The notes below the pieces were generated by a model that was given only the letters and a program-made list of their open reading frames with translations, had not been told where the DNA came from and did no database searches. A stretch of DNA of 64,000 nt, from the NCBI GenBank assembly GCA_039185015.1, contig JBCDAU010000020.1:1-64000 (forward strand). Reading direction: 5' to 3'. Position 1 is the first letter of the stretch. Each line of letters opens with the position of its first letter. Position numbers and translations under genes: made by a program. The DNA is from JBCBSZ01 sp039185015 (GTDB lineage Bacteria > Actinomycetota > Acidimicrobiia > Acidimicrobiales > Poriferisodalaceae). Positions 7,665-14,593 of the stretch are shown piece by piece.

Positions 7665-8171
7665 TCAGCTCGGCCGCACCCAGTGGCCGTCATCGTCGAA
7701 GACGAGGTCGGCGAGCTCACCGGGCCGCACCTCGACGTCCACGCCGAGCACGACGGCGACCTTCTGGTAGTTCCACTTCATGACGTCGAGGGTGAGCTCG
7801 ACGAGCTGGTCGTGATCGAAGTGCTCGTGCAGACGCTCGCGCAGCTCGGCGGAGACGGCTCCGGGCTGGGTCATCAGCGCGTCGGCGAGGTCGATCGCCG
7901 CCTTCTGCGCATCGGTCAGCGCCGTCGAACCACGGTGGTCCCGCAGCTCACCGACCAGCTCCTCGTCGAGCCCCTCCGCCTTGGCGACCGCCAGGCGCAG
8001 AGACAGTCAGGTGTGGCAGTCGTGGTGGGCGGCGCATCGGAGCCGCACGAGCTCGGTGGTGACCGGGTCGATCCGGTCGTGCCGCACCGCAGCGGCTGCG
8101 AAGTCCATCAGCGGACGACCGAGGCGGGCATCGACCCGCGTCCTCGGCGCCACTCGGGCGTTCCTGGTCAC
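7665..8171 (-). CDS. probable selenoprotein: AhpD-like CMD-family protein with CxxU motif (in-frame UGA at 8007-8009)
   Basis: Read through the UGA, this is a complete CMD/AhpD-fold protein of 168 residues. Glu40 lies 12 residues before Cys52, the same spacing as the catalytic Glu and first Cys in AhpD. The active site then reads HHDCHT-UGA-LSLRLAVAKAEG, so the UGA (residue 55) replaces the second redox cysteine of CxxC. The frame stays open and family-like on both sides, to KWNYQKVAVVLGVDVEV. GTG 8171 overlaps the TGA of the upstream gene by GTGA, indicating active co-translation. A SECIS-like hairpin follows the UGA at the expected distance. AhpD-like CxxU selenoproteins are known from metagenomic selenoprotein surveys. 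The alternatives are a nonsense mutation (one base from TGC) or a base error. No selA, selB, selC or selD lies in the window. Confidence 0.78.
7974..8002 (-). promoter_or_regulatory. bacterial SECIS-like hairpin downstream of the in-frame UGA
   Basis: In the mRNA, 17 nt separate the UGA (8009-8007) from an apical GGUC tetraloop (7989-7986). The stem pairs GGC (7992-7990) with GCC (7985-7983) and CGCCU (7997-7993) with AGGCG (7981-7977) around one bulged A. After a two-base bulge, CUC (8002-8000) pairs with GAG (7976-7974). From memory, the E. coli fdhF SECIS has a GGUC-containing loop at almost the same distance with a short stem under it. GC-rich coding sequence folds easily, so the loop identity and spacing carry the weight, not the stem alone. 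Confidence 0.65.
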
Positions 8172-8554
8172 AGCACCGACTCCCAGATGAGCTCGAGACG
8201 CATTCGCTGCTCGACGACGAGCACGGCGTTGACGAGATCGACGAGCCCCTGGTCGCCCAGGTGCTCACGGACGGGTTCGACGAGCTCGTCGGGCACGCTC
8301 GCCACGTCGATCAGGTAGTGCTCGACGAGCGCCAGCACGGCCTGATCGACCTCGGGCAGCCGACCGGGATCGGCCAGGGAGGCGCGACGCTCCTCGGTGA
8401 GCGCATCCACGGTCGGTCGGTGGCCGAGCAGCATCGCCATGCGATCGCGGGCGAGTGAGAGCAGGCCGGCGTCGACGACCTCCCAGGCGGCGCCGTGGGC
8501 GTCGTCGAGCGTCGCTCGAGCCGCGCCGTCCGGCAGCACCTCCCCGATCCCCAT
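8168..8554 (-). CDS. cysteine-less AhpD/CMD-like partner of the selenoprotein
   Basis: 128 residues, mostly helical (ATLDDAHGAAWEVVDAGLLS, LVDLVNAVLVVEQRMRLELI). The pattern of an N-terminal DRMAMLLGH helix and a C-terminal LVNAVLVVEQRMRLELIWES helix resembles the CMD fold, but there is no cysteine. It ends in TGA 8170-8168, overlapping the GTG of the selenoprotein, so the two products are probably made in fixed ratio and may form a heteromeric complex. The start is ATG 8554: a TAGCCT box ends 7 nt upstream, and there is no ribosome site, suggesting a leaderless mRNA. The CMD relationship is inferred from pattern only. Confidence 0.68.
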   Translation of the reverse strand: MGIGEVLPDGAARATLDDAHGAAWEVVDAGLLSLARDRMAMLLGHRPTVDALTEERRASLADPGRLPEVDQAVLALVEHYLIDVASVPDELVEPVREHLGDQGLVDLVNAVLVVEQRMRLELIWESVL

Positions 8555-8561
8555 GTGGGCC

Positions 8562-8567
8562 AGGCTA
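8562..8567 (-). promoter_or_regulatory. candidate -10 box, leaderless start of the CMD/selenoprotein operon
   Basis: TAGCCT on the minus strand ends 7 nt before ATG 8554. The palindrome at 8581-8597 lies upstream, in the -35 region. Confidence 0.45.
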
Positions 8568-8580
8568 GATGGGCGCCCCT

Positions 8581-8597
8581 GTCGAGGCATCCTCGAC
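8581..8597. promoter_or_regulatory. palindromic operator candidate between divergent genes
   Basis: GTCGAGGCATCCTCGAC has two perfect 7-bp arms around CAT. It lies in the 64-bp gap between the CMD/selenoprotein operon and the racemase gene and could control either. No regulator gene is adjacent. Confidence 0.4.
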
Positions 8598-8618
8598 GCT
8601 CTCGGCGCAGGAGGCGAC

Positions 8619-9311
8619 GTGCGCACCATCGGACTGCTCGGCGGGATGAGCTGGGAGAGCTCGATCGAGTACGAGCGCATCATCAACGAGGGCGTCCGGG
8701 CCCGCCTCGGTGGCACCCATGCCGCCGATCTGATCATCCGCAGCTACGACTTCGCCGCCATCGAGGCGATGCAGGAGGCGGGCGACTGGGACGGCGCCGG
8801 CCGGCTCCTCGCCGCCGACGCGGTACGACTCCAGGCCGCCGGCGCGGACGTCGTCGCCCTGTGCACCAACACGATGCATGTCGTCGCCCCGGCGATCGAG
8901 GCCGCCCTCGACGTGCCGTTCCTCCACCTCGCCGACCCGGTCGTGTCCGCTGCGCGGAGCGCCGGTGTCGAGCGCGTCGGCCTGCTCGGGACCCGGTACA
9001 CGATGGAACAACCGTTCCTCGTGGACCGACTCGCCACCGGCGGGCTGGACGTGATCGTCCCCGACGAGCCCGATCGGACGGTCGTCCACGACGTCATCTA
9101 CGACGAGCTGGTGCAGGGCATCGTCGAGTCCGCGTCCCACGCCGCCTACCTCGGGGTGATCGGCCGGCTGCTCGACCGCGGGGCCGACGGGATCATCGCC
9201 GGGTGCACCGAGATCGAGCTGCTCGTCACGCCGGACGACCTCGACGTGGCCTACCTCCCGACCGCGCGACTGCATGCCGAGGCGATCGTCGACGCCGCGC
9301 TCGACGGCTGA
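8619..9311 (+). CDS. aspartate/glutamate racemase family protein
   Basis: 230 residues, the family's usual length. TIGLLGGMSWESSIEYER at the start is the classic Asp/Glu racemase N-terminus. The two catalytic cysteines are present: C82 in LCTNTMH and C196 in IAGCTEIELLV, a PLP-independent two-base mechanism. The start is GTG 8619, 5 nt after a perfect AGGAGG (8609-8614), rather than any upstream ATG. The family interconverts L- and D-aspartate, glutamate or broader amino acids; the YgeA-like spacing suggests broad specificity. It is cytoplasmic and divergent from the CMD operon. Confidence 0.9.
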   Translation: MRTIGLLGGMSWESSIEYERIINEGVRARLGGTHAADLIIRSYDFAAIEAMQEAGDWDGAGRLLAADAVRLQAAGADVVALCTNTMHVVAPAIEAALDVPFLHLADPVVSAARSAGVERVGLLGTRYTMEQPFLVDRLATGGLDVIVPDEPDRTVVHDVIYDELVQGIVESASHAAYLGVIGRLLDRGADGIIAGCTEIELLVTPDDLDVAYLPTARLHAEAIVDAALDG

Positions 9312-9314
9312 GCC

Positions 9315-11657
9315 TCAGTCCTCGGCCACCGGCTCGACGACGACCTGCGCTGCCGGTTCGGTGGGGTCGGCGGCCGGCGGTTCGGTCGCGACGATCTCCT
9401 GCTCGGCCTCCGGCGCCGGCGCTTCCGGCGGTTCGACCGCCGGCAGGCGATCGATCGTGAAGCGGGCGCCGAGCACCTCGTCGTCGGCGCCGTCACGGCG
9501 GACCACGGCGCTCAGATCGTGCTCGCCCGGGTCGAGCGTCGTCGTGTCGAAGGGGCGGGCGAGCCCCGTCCTCGGATCGCTGGTGCCCAGGTCGAAGGGC
9601 GGCGTGCGCTCCACCACCGCGGGATCACCGGCCTGCTCGGGGTCGTCGATGAAGAACAGCACCGTCTCGGCGTCGTCGACGATCACCTCCACGAAGAGCT
9701 CGTCATCGTCGACCACGGTGCCGTCGAGCGCCGTGGCTCCGGACCGGTCGGGACCGGGCGAGGTCGCGATGACCGCGCCCGCCTCGGTCAGGACCGTGAG
9801 CACGGCGGACCCGATGAGCCCGCTCGGATCGACCGCCTCGTAGGCGACGGTGACCTCGGCATCGACGCCGATCGCCGTGGTGACCGAGACCAACCTGCCG
9901 TCGGTGGTCACACCGGCCGGCACCGGTGCGAGCAGCCGCACCGAGAGCGGATCGCCGTCTCGGTCGCTGTCGTTGGCGAGCACGTCGACGACCACGGGGA
10001 TCCCGCTGCGACCCGTCGCCCGGTCGGCAGCCGCCTCGGGAGCGTCCGGGACCGGGGCGATCTCGATCGAGACCTGCATGGTGTCGCAATCCTCGCCGTC
10101 GCAGACCTGGACGGTCAGCACCGCCGTGCCGCTGGCGTCGCGGTCGGGCGTGAAGGTGATCACGCCGTCGTCGTCGATGGTGGCGGTCCCCTCGGCCGGC
10201 GGCTCGACGATCGAGAACTCGAGCCCCTGCCGACCTCCGACGTCGACTCGATGGCGTACCGTCCCGTCCTCCTCGCCGCTGAGCGACACGTCCAGCACCT
10301 GGATCGGCGCCTCGGTCGTCGGTGGCGGGGGTGGCGGGGTCGTCGTCGTGGTCGTCTCGGGCACCGTCGTGGGCGGGGCGGTGGTCGGCGTGGAGCGCAG
10401 CTGTGGCGGGGCCGTCGTCGTGGTGGTCGTCGTCGTGGTCGTCGTGGTCTCCGGTGGCGCCGCGGCGACCACCACCGGCGCCTCGGTCGTCGTGGTGGTC
10501 GACGTGGTCGTCGTGGCGGGCGGTGGCGCCGCGATCTCCGGCTCGGGGGTGGGCTCCTCGGGCGGCGGGGGGACGATGACGAGGCCGAGGGCCGAGGCCA
10601 TCGTGCCGACCATCGCTCCGGTCGCGACCGCCGAGCCACCGCTCTGACCACCGGAGAAGGCCTGGCGCAGCACGGGCAGCGACAGCAACGCCAGCAGCGG
10701 TCCGCCGGCGCGCCACGGCGTGACCAACCCGGCGCGGACGAAGGCGGCGACCACCGCCGGATCGAACTGCGTGCCGCTGCACCGAACGATCTCCTCGCGT
10801 GCCTCGTCCGCGCTCACCGGCTGCTTGTAGGAGCGAACGCTCGTCATCACGTCGAAGACGTCGGCCACCGCGACGATGCGGGCGCCGAGCGAGATCTCAT
10901 CGCCGGCGAGTCCGGAGGGGTAGCCACCGCCGTCCCACCGTTCGTGGTGCTGTCCGACGGCGTCGACCCACTCCCCCAGCCACGCCCGCATGGGCTCGAC
11001 CATCGCAGCGCCCTCGGCGGCGTGGGTCTTGACCAGTTCGTACTCGTCGGCCTTCAGCGTCCCGGGCTTGTTGAGCAGCTCGACCGGGATCGCCATCTTC
11101 CCGATGTCGTGGAGCAGGCCGGCCCAACGCAGGCGGATCAGGTCGTCGGGCGTCAGCCCCAGCTCCTTGCCGATGAGCTCCGCGTAGGACCGGACACGCT
11201 CGCCGTGGCCCCTCGTCAACCGGTCGTGGCGGTTCAGCGCCAATGCGTGGGTGAGGACGAGCTCGGCCGCCTCGGCGTCCTCGGCCTGGCGCAGCTCGTC
11301 ACCCGCGAGTGTGCGGGTCACCATGCCGGACCGAAGCGCCACCCCGAAGCGCGACGGCAGCTGATCCGGGAAGGCCATCGACATCTCGAGCAACGCGGCG
11401 AGCGGGGCGAATCGCCGCATCCCCCGCTCACCGAGCAGGTAGCCGACGACGGTGACGGCGATGAAGCCGAGCAGCCACAGGACCCGGCCGCCGACGCCGC
11501 TCCCGGGCCCGATGACGGCCCGGTAGGTCAGGCCGGCGAGCAGGCCGACCAGGATGGGCAGGACGATCATCGCGGCGCGGACCAGCCGTCCGGCCCACGG
11601 CCGTTTGGGCCACCGTGCCCATCGGATCTCGTCGATCGACCTCGAGGTGGTCGACAT
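9315..11657 (-). CDS. membrane HD-GYP domain protein with Thr/Pro-rich linker and extracellular Ig/cadherin-like tail
   Basis: 780 residues. Two membrane helices (about 28-48 and 59-78) precede a cytosolic HD-GYP domain (about 140-305). It has the HD pair H183-D184 in LLHDIGK, then GQHHERWDGGGYP and ARIVAVADVFDVMTS, with the GYP-type GGGYP loop intact. A third membrane segment (about 341-362) leads into roughly 90 residues rich in Thr, Pro and Ala (363-452). The outer tail of about 330 residues contains cadherin/Big_9-like modules (VVVDVLANDSDRDGDPLSV) and a Ser/Thr/Asp-rich end. HD-GYP domains hydrolyse cyclic di-GMP; the outer half may bind the cell wall or a polymer. Linking this sensor-like exterior to an HD-GYP core is unusual. 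Confidence 0.85.
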   Translation of the reverse strand: MSTTSRSIDEIRWARWPKRPWAGRLVRAAMIVLPILVGLLAGLTYRAVIGPGSGVGGRVLWLLGFIAVTVVGYLLGERGMRRFAPLAALLEMSMAFPDQLPSRFGVALRSGMVTRTLAGDELRQAEDAEAAELVLTHALALNRHDRLTRGHGERVRSYAELIGKELGLTPDDLIRLRWAGLLHDIGKMAIPVELLNKPGTLKADEYELVKTHAAEGAAMVEPMRAWLGEWVDAVGQHHERWDGGGYPSGLAGDEISLGARIVAVADVFDVMTSVRSYKQPVSADEAREEIVRCSGTQFDPAVVAAFVRAGLVTPWRAGGPLLALLSLPVLRQAFSGGQSGGSAVATGAMVGTMASALGLVIVPPPPEEPTPEPEIAAPPPATTTTSTTTTTEAPVVVAAAPPETTTTTTTTTTTTAPPQLRSTPTTAPPTTVPETTTTTTPPPPPPTTEAPIQVLDVSLSGEEDGTVRHRVDVGGRQGLEFSIVEPPAEGTATIDDDGVITFTPDRDASGTAVLTVQVCDGEDCDTMQVSIEIAPVPDAPEAAADRATGRSGIPVVVDVLANDSDRDGDPLSVRLLAPVPAGVTTDGRLVSVTTAIGVDAEVTVAYEAVDPSGLIGSAVLTVLTEAGAVIATSPGPDRSGATALDGTVVDDDELFVEVIVDDAETVLFFIDDPEQAGDPAVVERTPPFDLGTSDPRTGLARPFDTTTLDPGEHDLSAVVRRDGADDEVLGARFTIDRLPAVEPPEAPAPEAEQEIVATEPPAADPTEPAAQVVVEPVAED

Positions 11658-11706
11658 CGCTCCTCACGTTCCCGCCCGCGGGATCGTGACGTTACCGGTT
11701 CGGACG

Positions 11707-11743
11707 ACCACGGACCGCAGACGATCAGGCTGCGGTCCGTGGT
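11707..11743 (-). terminator. strong stem-loop terminator after the lipoprotein gene
   Basis: ACCACGGACCGCAG (11707-11720) pairs perfectly over 14 bp with 11730-11743 around a 9-nt loop. It begins a few bases past the stop codon of the lipoprotein gene at 11751 and separates it from the HD-GYP gene. There is no U-tract, as is usual for high-GC actinobacterial terminators. Confidence 0.75.
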
Positions 11744-11750
11744 GGACCCG

Positions 11751-12413
11751 TCAGCCTCCGAGTTCGGCGAGGCGGCTGAGGTCGATGCCGCAGCTCTCGA
11801 ACACCTCGAGCAGCGAGGCGGTGTCGCCACCGGCCACCGCACCCAGATCGGCGTTCTCGGCGATGCAGGACGCCTCGTCGGGGGTGAAGCCCTGCTGGAT
11901 GAAGGTGTCGACGAGCTGCTCGCGGAGGGTCCCGGCCGCCGGATCGAAGTCGGAGTCGTCACCCGAGTCGTCATCGGACTCGTCGTCGCTGTCGCCCTCG
12001 ATCCCGCACTCGCTCTGGTTGAACGCCTCGATCGACGCGCTGGCGGTGTCGACGCGGTCGCCCGCCTCCTCGATCACCGAGAGGTCGGCGTCGAACAAGT
12101 TGTAGTCGGCGTCGGCGATCGCCGAGCTCAGCTCGCCGAACGCGTCGACGAACGTGTTGACGTCATCGCTGATGGCGTCGGGCGCCGCTGACCGGATCCG
12201 GCCGAGTGCGTCGTCGGCCTGCTCGAACACGTCGCGGACCGCATCGGGGTCGGTCGGATCGATGGCGTCGAAGGAGTCGCCCACCGAGTCGAACTCGTTG
12301 GCGAGGCCGCACCAGTCCTCGAGCGAGCCACCGCTGGAGGAGTCGTCGCTGTCACCGCCGCAGGACGCGGCGACGAGGAGCACGGCGAGCAAGGTCAGGG
12401 TCAGCTTCCGCAT
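11751..12413 (-). CDS. secreted lipoprotein of unknown function (paralogue of the one at 23964)
   Basis: 220 residues. MRKLTLTLLAVLLVAASC is a lipoprotein signal peptide with the lipobox cysteine at residue 18, followed by a Gly/Asp/Ser linker. The mature part is acidic and helical with three landmarks: DWCGLANEF, IEAFNQSECGI and a C-terminal ASCIAENADL...ESCGIDLSRLAE module. The same landmarks recur in the lipoprotein at 23964-24752, so the two form a family. The paired cysteines probably make disulfides outside the cell. The start is ATG 12413, preceded by GGAGATC. No function can be assigned. Confidence 0.85.
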   Translation of the reverse strand: MRKLTLTLLAVLLVAASCGGDSDDSSSGGSLEDWCGLANEFDSVGDSFDAIDPTDPDAVRDVFEQADDALGRIRSAAPDAISDDVNTFVDAFGELSSAIADADYNLFDADLSVIEEAGDRVDTASASIEAFNQSECGIEGDSDDESDDDSGDDSDFDPAAGTLREQLVDTFIQQGFTPDEASCIAENADLGAVAGGDTASLLEVFESCGIDLSRLAELGG

Positions 12414-12536
12414 GATCTCCGAAGGTACCGAGGTCAGGACGGGTGCCGAGGCCGCGGCGACGACGCTCCGTGACCTCCCGCCGAGCGACGACACGGAGCG
12501 GTTGACGCGCTCCGGCCGCCGACCGAGGCTGTCGTC

Positions 12537-12848
12537 ATGCCCGAGGTGACGTCCTGGCGGAGCACGGACTCGACGTGGTCGGCGGCATCGCACCGCTCGA
12601 TCGGGTCGGCGTTCAGCACCCTGTCCATCGGGTCGATGATGAGCACGCTGTCGATCGGGTCCGCCGGCTGCATCCTGTCGATCGGCAGTGCCGGCTCGAT
12701 CCTGTCGATCGGCAGCGCCGGCTCGATCCTCTCGATCGGGTCCGCCGGCTCCATCCTCTCGATCGGCAGCGCCGGCTCGATCCTCCACCGGAGCGATCCG
12801 ACGAGCGCGGCGACGATCCTCCTGCTCGCCGCAGCGCTGCGGCGCTGA
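12537..12848 (+). CDS. SxG-repeat protein (tandem SIGSAGSIL units)
   Basis: 103 residues. After a Ser/Trp-rich start the protein is built from nine-residue units SIGSAGSIL, each three tripeptides of S-x-G/S-x-L, then a hydrophobic end ILLLAAALRR. I recall similar short SxGSAGS-repeat proteins annotated as hypothetical in other actinobacteria, which is why I favour this strand. The opposite strand also has an open frame through the repeat, so the coding strand is not certain. The three-residue periodicity could build a solenoid with Ser/Gly on one face. Function unknown. Confidence 0.5.
   Translation: MPEVTSWRSTDSTWSAASHRSIGSAFSTLSIGSMMSTLSIGSAGCILSIGSAGSILSIGSAGSILSIGSAGSILSIGSAGSILHRSDPTSAATILLLAAALRR
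12621..12782. repeat. six tandem 27-bp units
   Basis: Units begin at 12621, 12648, 12675, 12702, 12729 and 12756. The last five are variants of CTSTCGATCGG followed by SAGTGCCGGCTCGATC-like sequence and differ mainly at third codon positions of the SIGSAGSIL reading. The first unit is diverged. The array is in frame (nine codons per unit). Confidence 0.85.
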
Positions 12849-12850
12849 GC

Positions 12851-13213
12851 TCAGGCGGCGATGGCGCGCCGGTCGCGGACGCGCACCACGAGGCGCCAGC
12901 CGGTCATCGTGACCACCAGGAACGCCGTGGCGACGATCACGAACGACGTGGCGGTGCCCTCGTCATAGACCGTGCGCCGGAACACCATGCCGGCGCCCGT
13001 GGTGATCAGCGCGGTGGCGAGGCCGAGCAGCGGATCGGTCGGCGGGCGCCAGCGGGCGAGCACCAGCCACGCCACGACGAGACCCATCAGGAACGGACCG
13101 GCGGTGTCGATCACCCCGGCGAGCGTCCCCTCCTCCTCGTGGGAGCGTCGACCGACCACGACGAAGACGACGACGGCGACGGCGTCGAGCCACTGGAGCT
13201 TGCAACGGGCCAC
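12851..13213 (-). CDS. DUF3054 family membrane protein
   Basis: About 120 residues with four hydrophobic segments. LDAVAVVVFVVVGRRSHEE near the start, then AGPFLMGLVVAWLV and TTGAGMVFRRTVYDEGTATSFV, is the DUF3054 pattern common in actinobacteria. Function unknown. I place the start at GTG 13213 because a TAGCGT box (13221-13226) ends 7 nt before it; GTG 13222 would add three residues. It is the last gene in line with the GNAT and LLM operon but may have its own promoter. Confidence 0.85.
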   Translation of the reverse strand: MARCKLQWLDAVAVVVFVVVGRRSHEEEGTLAGVIDTAGPFLMGLVVAWLVLARWRPPTDPLLGLATALITTGAGMVFRRTVYDEGTATSFVIVATAFLVVTMTGWRLVVRVRDRRAIAA

Positions 13214-13220
13214 GAGGCCC

Positions 13221-13226
13221 ACGCTA
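13221..13226 (-). promoter_or_regulatory. candidate -10 box, leaderless start of the DUF3054 gene
   Basis: TAGCGT on the minus strand overlaps the stop codon of the upstream GNAT gene and ends 7 nt before GTG 13213. Confidence 0.35.
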
Positions 13227-13778
13227 CCGGCGACCCTCCCGCCACTCCGAGGCGGCGAGCCGGTAGAGCACGTGGGGCTGGAGCGGGTGGCCGTCGAGAG
13301 CGGGGTGATCGAAGTCGTCGGCGGGATCGCGGTGGAGTCCGATGCGCTCCATGACCTTCGTCGATGCGGTGTTCGTCACCGTGGTGAAGGACACGACCTC
13401 GTCCAGGCCGACGGCGTCGAAGCCGAACTCCAGCACCTTCAGGGCCCCCTCGGTCGCGTAGCCCCGACCCCACGCGGCCGGCGACAGCCGCCAGCCGATC
13501 TCGACCGCGGGCGTGAAGTGGGCATCGAAGCTCGGTGACGACAACCCGACGAACCCGATCAGCGACGGCCCGCCGACGACCTCGACGGCGAACAGCCCGA
13601 ACCCGTCCCGCTCCCAGCTCGCCTCGATGCGGTCCAGCAGCGCATCGCTGGCCGCCCGATCGAGCGTGCCCGCCAGCCAGCGCCCGACCTCCGGGTCACC
13701 GTTGATCTGGGCGAAGGGCTCCCGATCCCCCTCCCGCCAGCGCCGCAGCAGCAGGCGGTCGCTGAGGAGCTTGGTCAC
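13224..13778 (-). CDS. GNAT family N-acetyltransferase (RimJ/RimL type)
   Basis: 184 residues. LLSDRLLLRRWREGDREPFAQ at the start and WGRGYATEGALKVLEFGFDA (acetyl-CoA pyrophosphate loop) are the RimJ/RimL hallmarks, followed by the NTASTKVMERIGLHRDP motif. These enzymes acetylate protein N-termini or small amines; the substrate cannot be given. GTG 13778 overlaps the stop of the preceding TIM-barrel gene by GTGA, so it is third in a co-translated operon with the LLM oxidoreductase. Confidence 0.9.
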   Translation of the reverse strand: MTKLLSDRLLLRRWREGDREPFAQINGDPEVGRWLAGTLDRAASDALLDRIEASWERDGFGLFAVEVVGGPSLIGFVGLSSPSFDAHFTPAVEIGWRLSPAAWGRGYATEGALKVLEFGFDAVGLDEVVSFTTVTNTASTKVMERIGLHRDPADDFDHPALDGHPLQPHVLYRLAASEWREGRR

Positions 13779-14593
13779 GCCCGAGATCGTGCCAGCACCG
13801 CCCTGGTCCCGTCGACGATCTTCCGGGCCGCCTCGTCGTGGGGGAGCGCCTGGAGCTCGGTGCTGATCACCTCGATCGACACCGGGGTGTCGACGCCCTC
13901 CTCGAACAGGACCCGGAGGAACCCCTCGACGTCGAAGTCGCCCTCACCGGGCGGCACCCGATACTCCAGGCAGTCCTGCTTGTAATCGTCGAGCACGGGC
14001 TCGGCCGGCCCGTCGTCGAGCTGGATGAGGTTCACCCAGGGGGCCGCCCGTCGGATCTGGTCGAGGTCGTTGGCCCCGCGCTCGTGGTGCCAGTTGTCGG
14101 CGCAGATCCCCAGGTTCGGCCGATCGACGGCTGCGCAGAGCGCCGCGGCCGAGTCGGCGTCGGGGATGTTGGTGAAGGGCAGGAACTCCAGGCAGGCTCG
14201 CACGCCGTGCGGAGCCAAGCGGTCGACGAAGCGGCCGAGGGTGTCGACGTCCGCCTCGAAGTCGTCGGTCCGGTCGCCGGTGACCATCAGGTGGTCGGCA
14301 CCGAGCTCGTCGGCCATCTCGAGGACGTGGTCGACGAAGCCACCCAGCCGCTCGGCCGAGGCCTCGTCGGTCGCCCATGGCCGGAGCACCTCGATCTCGA
14401 GGAGGCGAACACCGTGCCGATCGAGCACCGAGCGCAGTTCGGTGACCGATCGCTCCCGACGGAGTTGGGCGTACTCGACGACGAACAGGCCGATCGCATC
14501 GATCCCCGCTGCCGCAGCTGCGGCGACTCGCTCCTCGAACGAGGCGTAGCGCAGGCTGAAGTGCGAGAGGACGAGCGTGTCGACCGCGCTCAC
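13775..14593 (-). CDS. sugar phosphate isomerase/epimerase family TIM-barrel protein
   Basis: 272 residues, right for the AP endonuclease 2 / xylose-isomerase-like TIM-barrel family (IolE, hydroxypyruvate isomerase and relatives). Metal-site candidates are the Glu in RACLEFLPFTN, the Asp-Asn-His cluster in GICADNWHH, the Asp in NLIQLDDG and the Glu in PVSIEVIS. The GTG start overlaps the TGA of the LLM gene (GTGA), and its own stop overlaps the GNAT start. The substrate is probably a small polyol, keto acid or amino sugar; I cannot say which. Confidence 0.88.
   Translation of the reverse strand: MSAVDTLVLSHFSLRYASFEERVAAAAAAGIDAIGLFVVEYAQLRRERSVTELRSVLDRHGVRLLEIEVLRPWATDEASAERLGGFVDHVLEMADELGADHLMVTGDRTDDFEADVDTLGRFVDRLAPHGVRACLEFLPFTNIPDADSAAALCAAVDRPNLGICADNWHHERGANDLDQIRRAAPWVNLIQLDDGPAEPVLDDYKQDCLEYRVPPGEGDFDVEGFLRVLFEEGVDTPVSIEVISTELQALPHDEAARKIVDGTRAVLARSRA

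Noticed and set aside
7665..7874. Short 69-residue CMD fragment as a separate gene, or the locus as a pseudogene
   Set aside because: The frame is intact on both sides of a single UGA placed exactly at a catalytic cysteine, with a SECIS-like loop and a GTGA-coupled start; readthrough as selenocysteine explains this better than decay, though a base error cannot be excluded.
12434..12754. Minus-strand frame through the 27-bp repeats (EPALPIDRIEP-type)
   Set aside because: It starts inside the repeat and ends in Arg/Ser-rich non-repeat sequence with no membrane or other signal. The plus frame covers the whole array and resembles proteins I recall from other actinobacteria. Not excluded, only less likely.
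11751..12788. N-terminal extension of the lipoprotein into the repeat region
   Set aside because: A lipoprotein signal with lipobox begins at ATG 12413, with GGAG upstream; the extension is repeat-derived and would hide the signal peptide.
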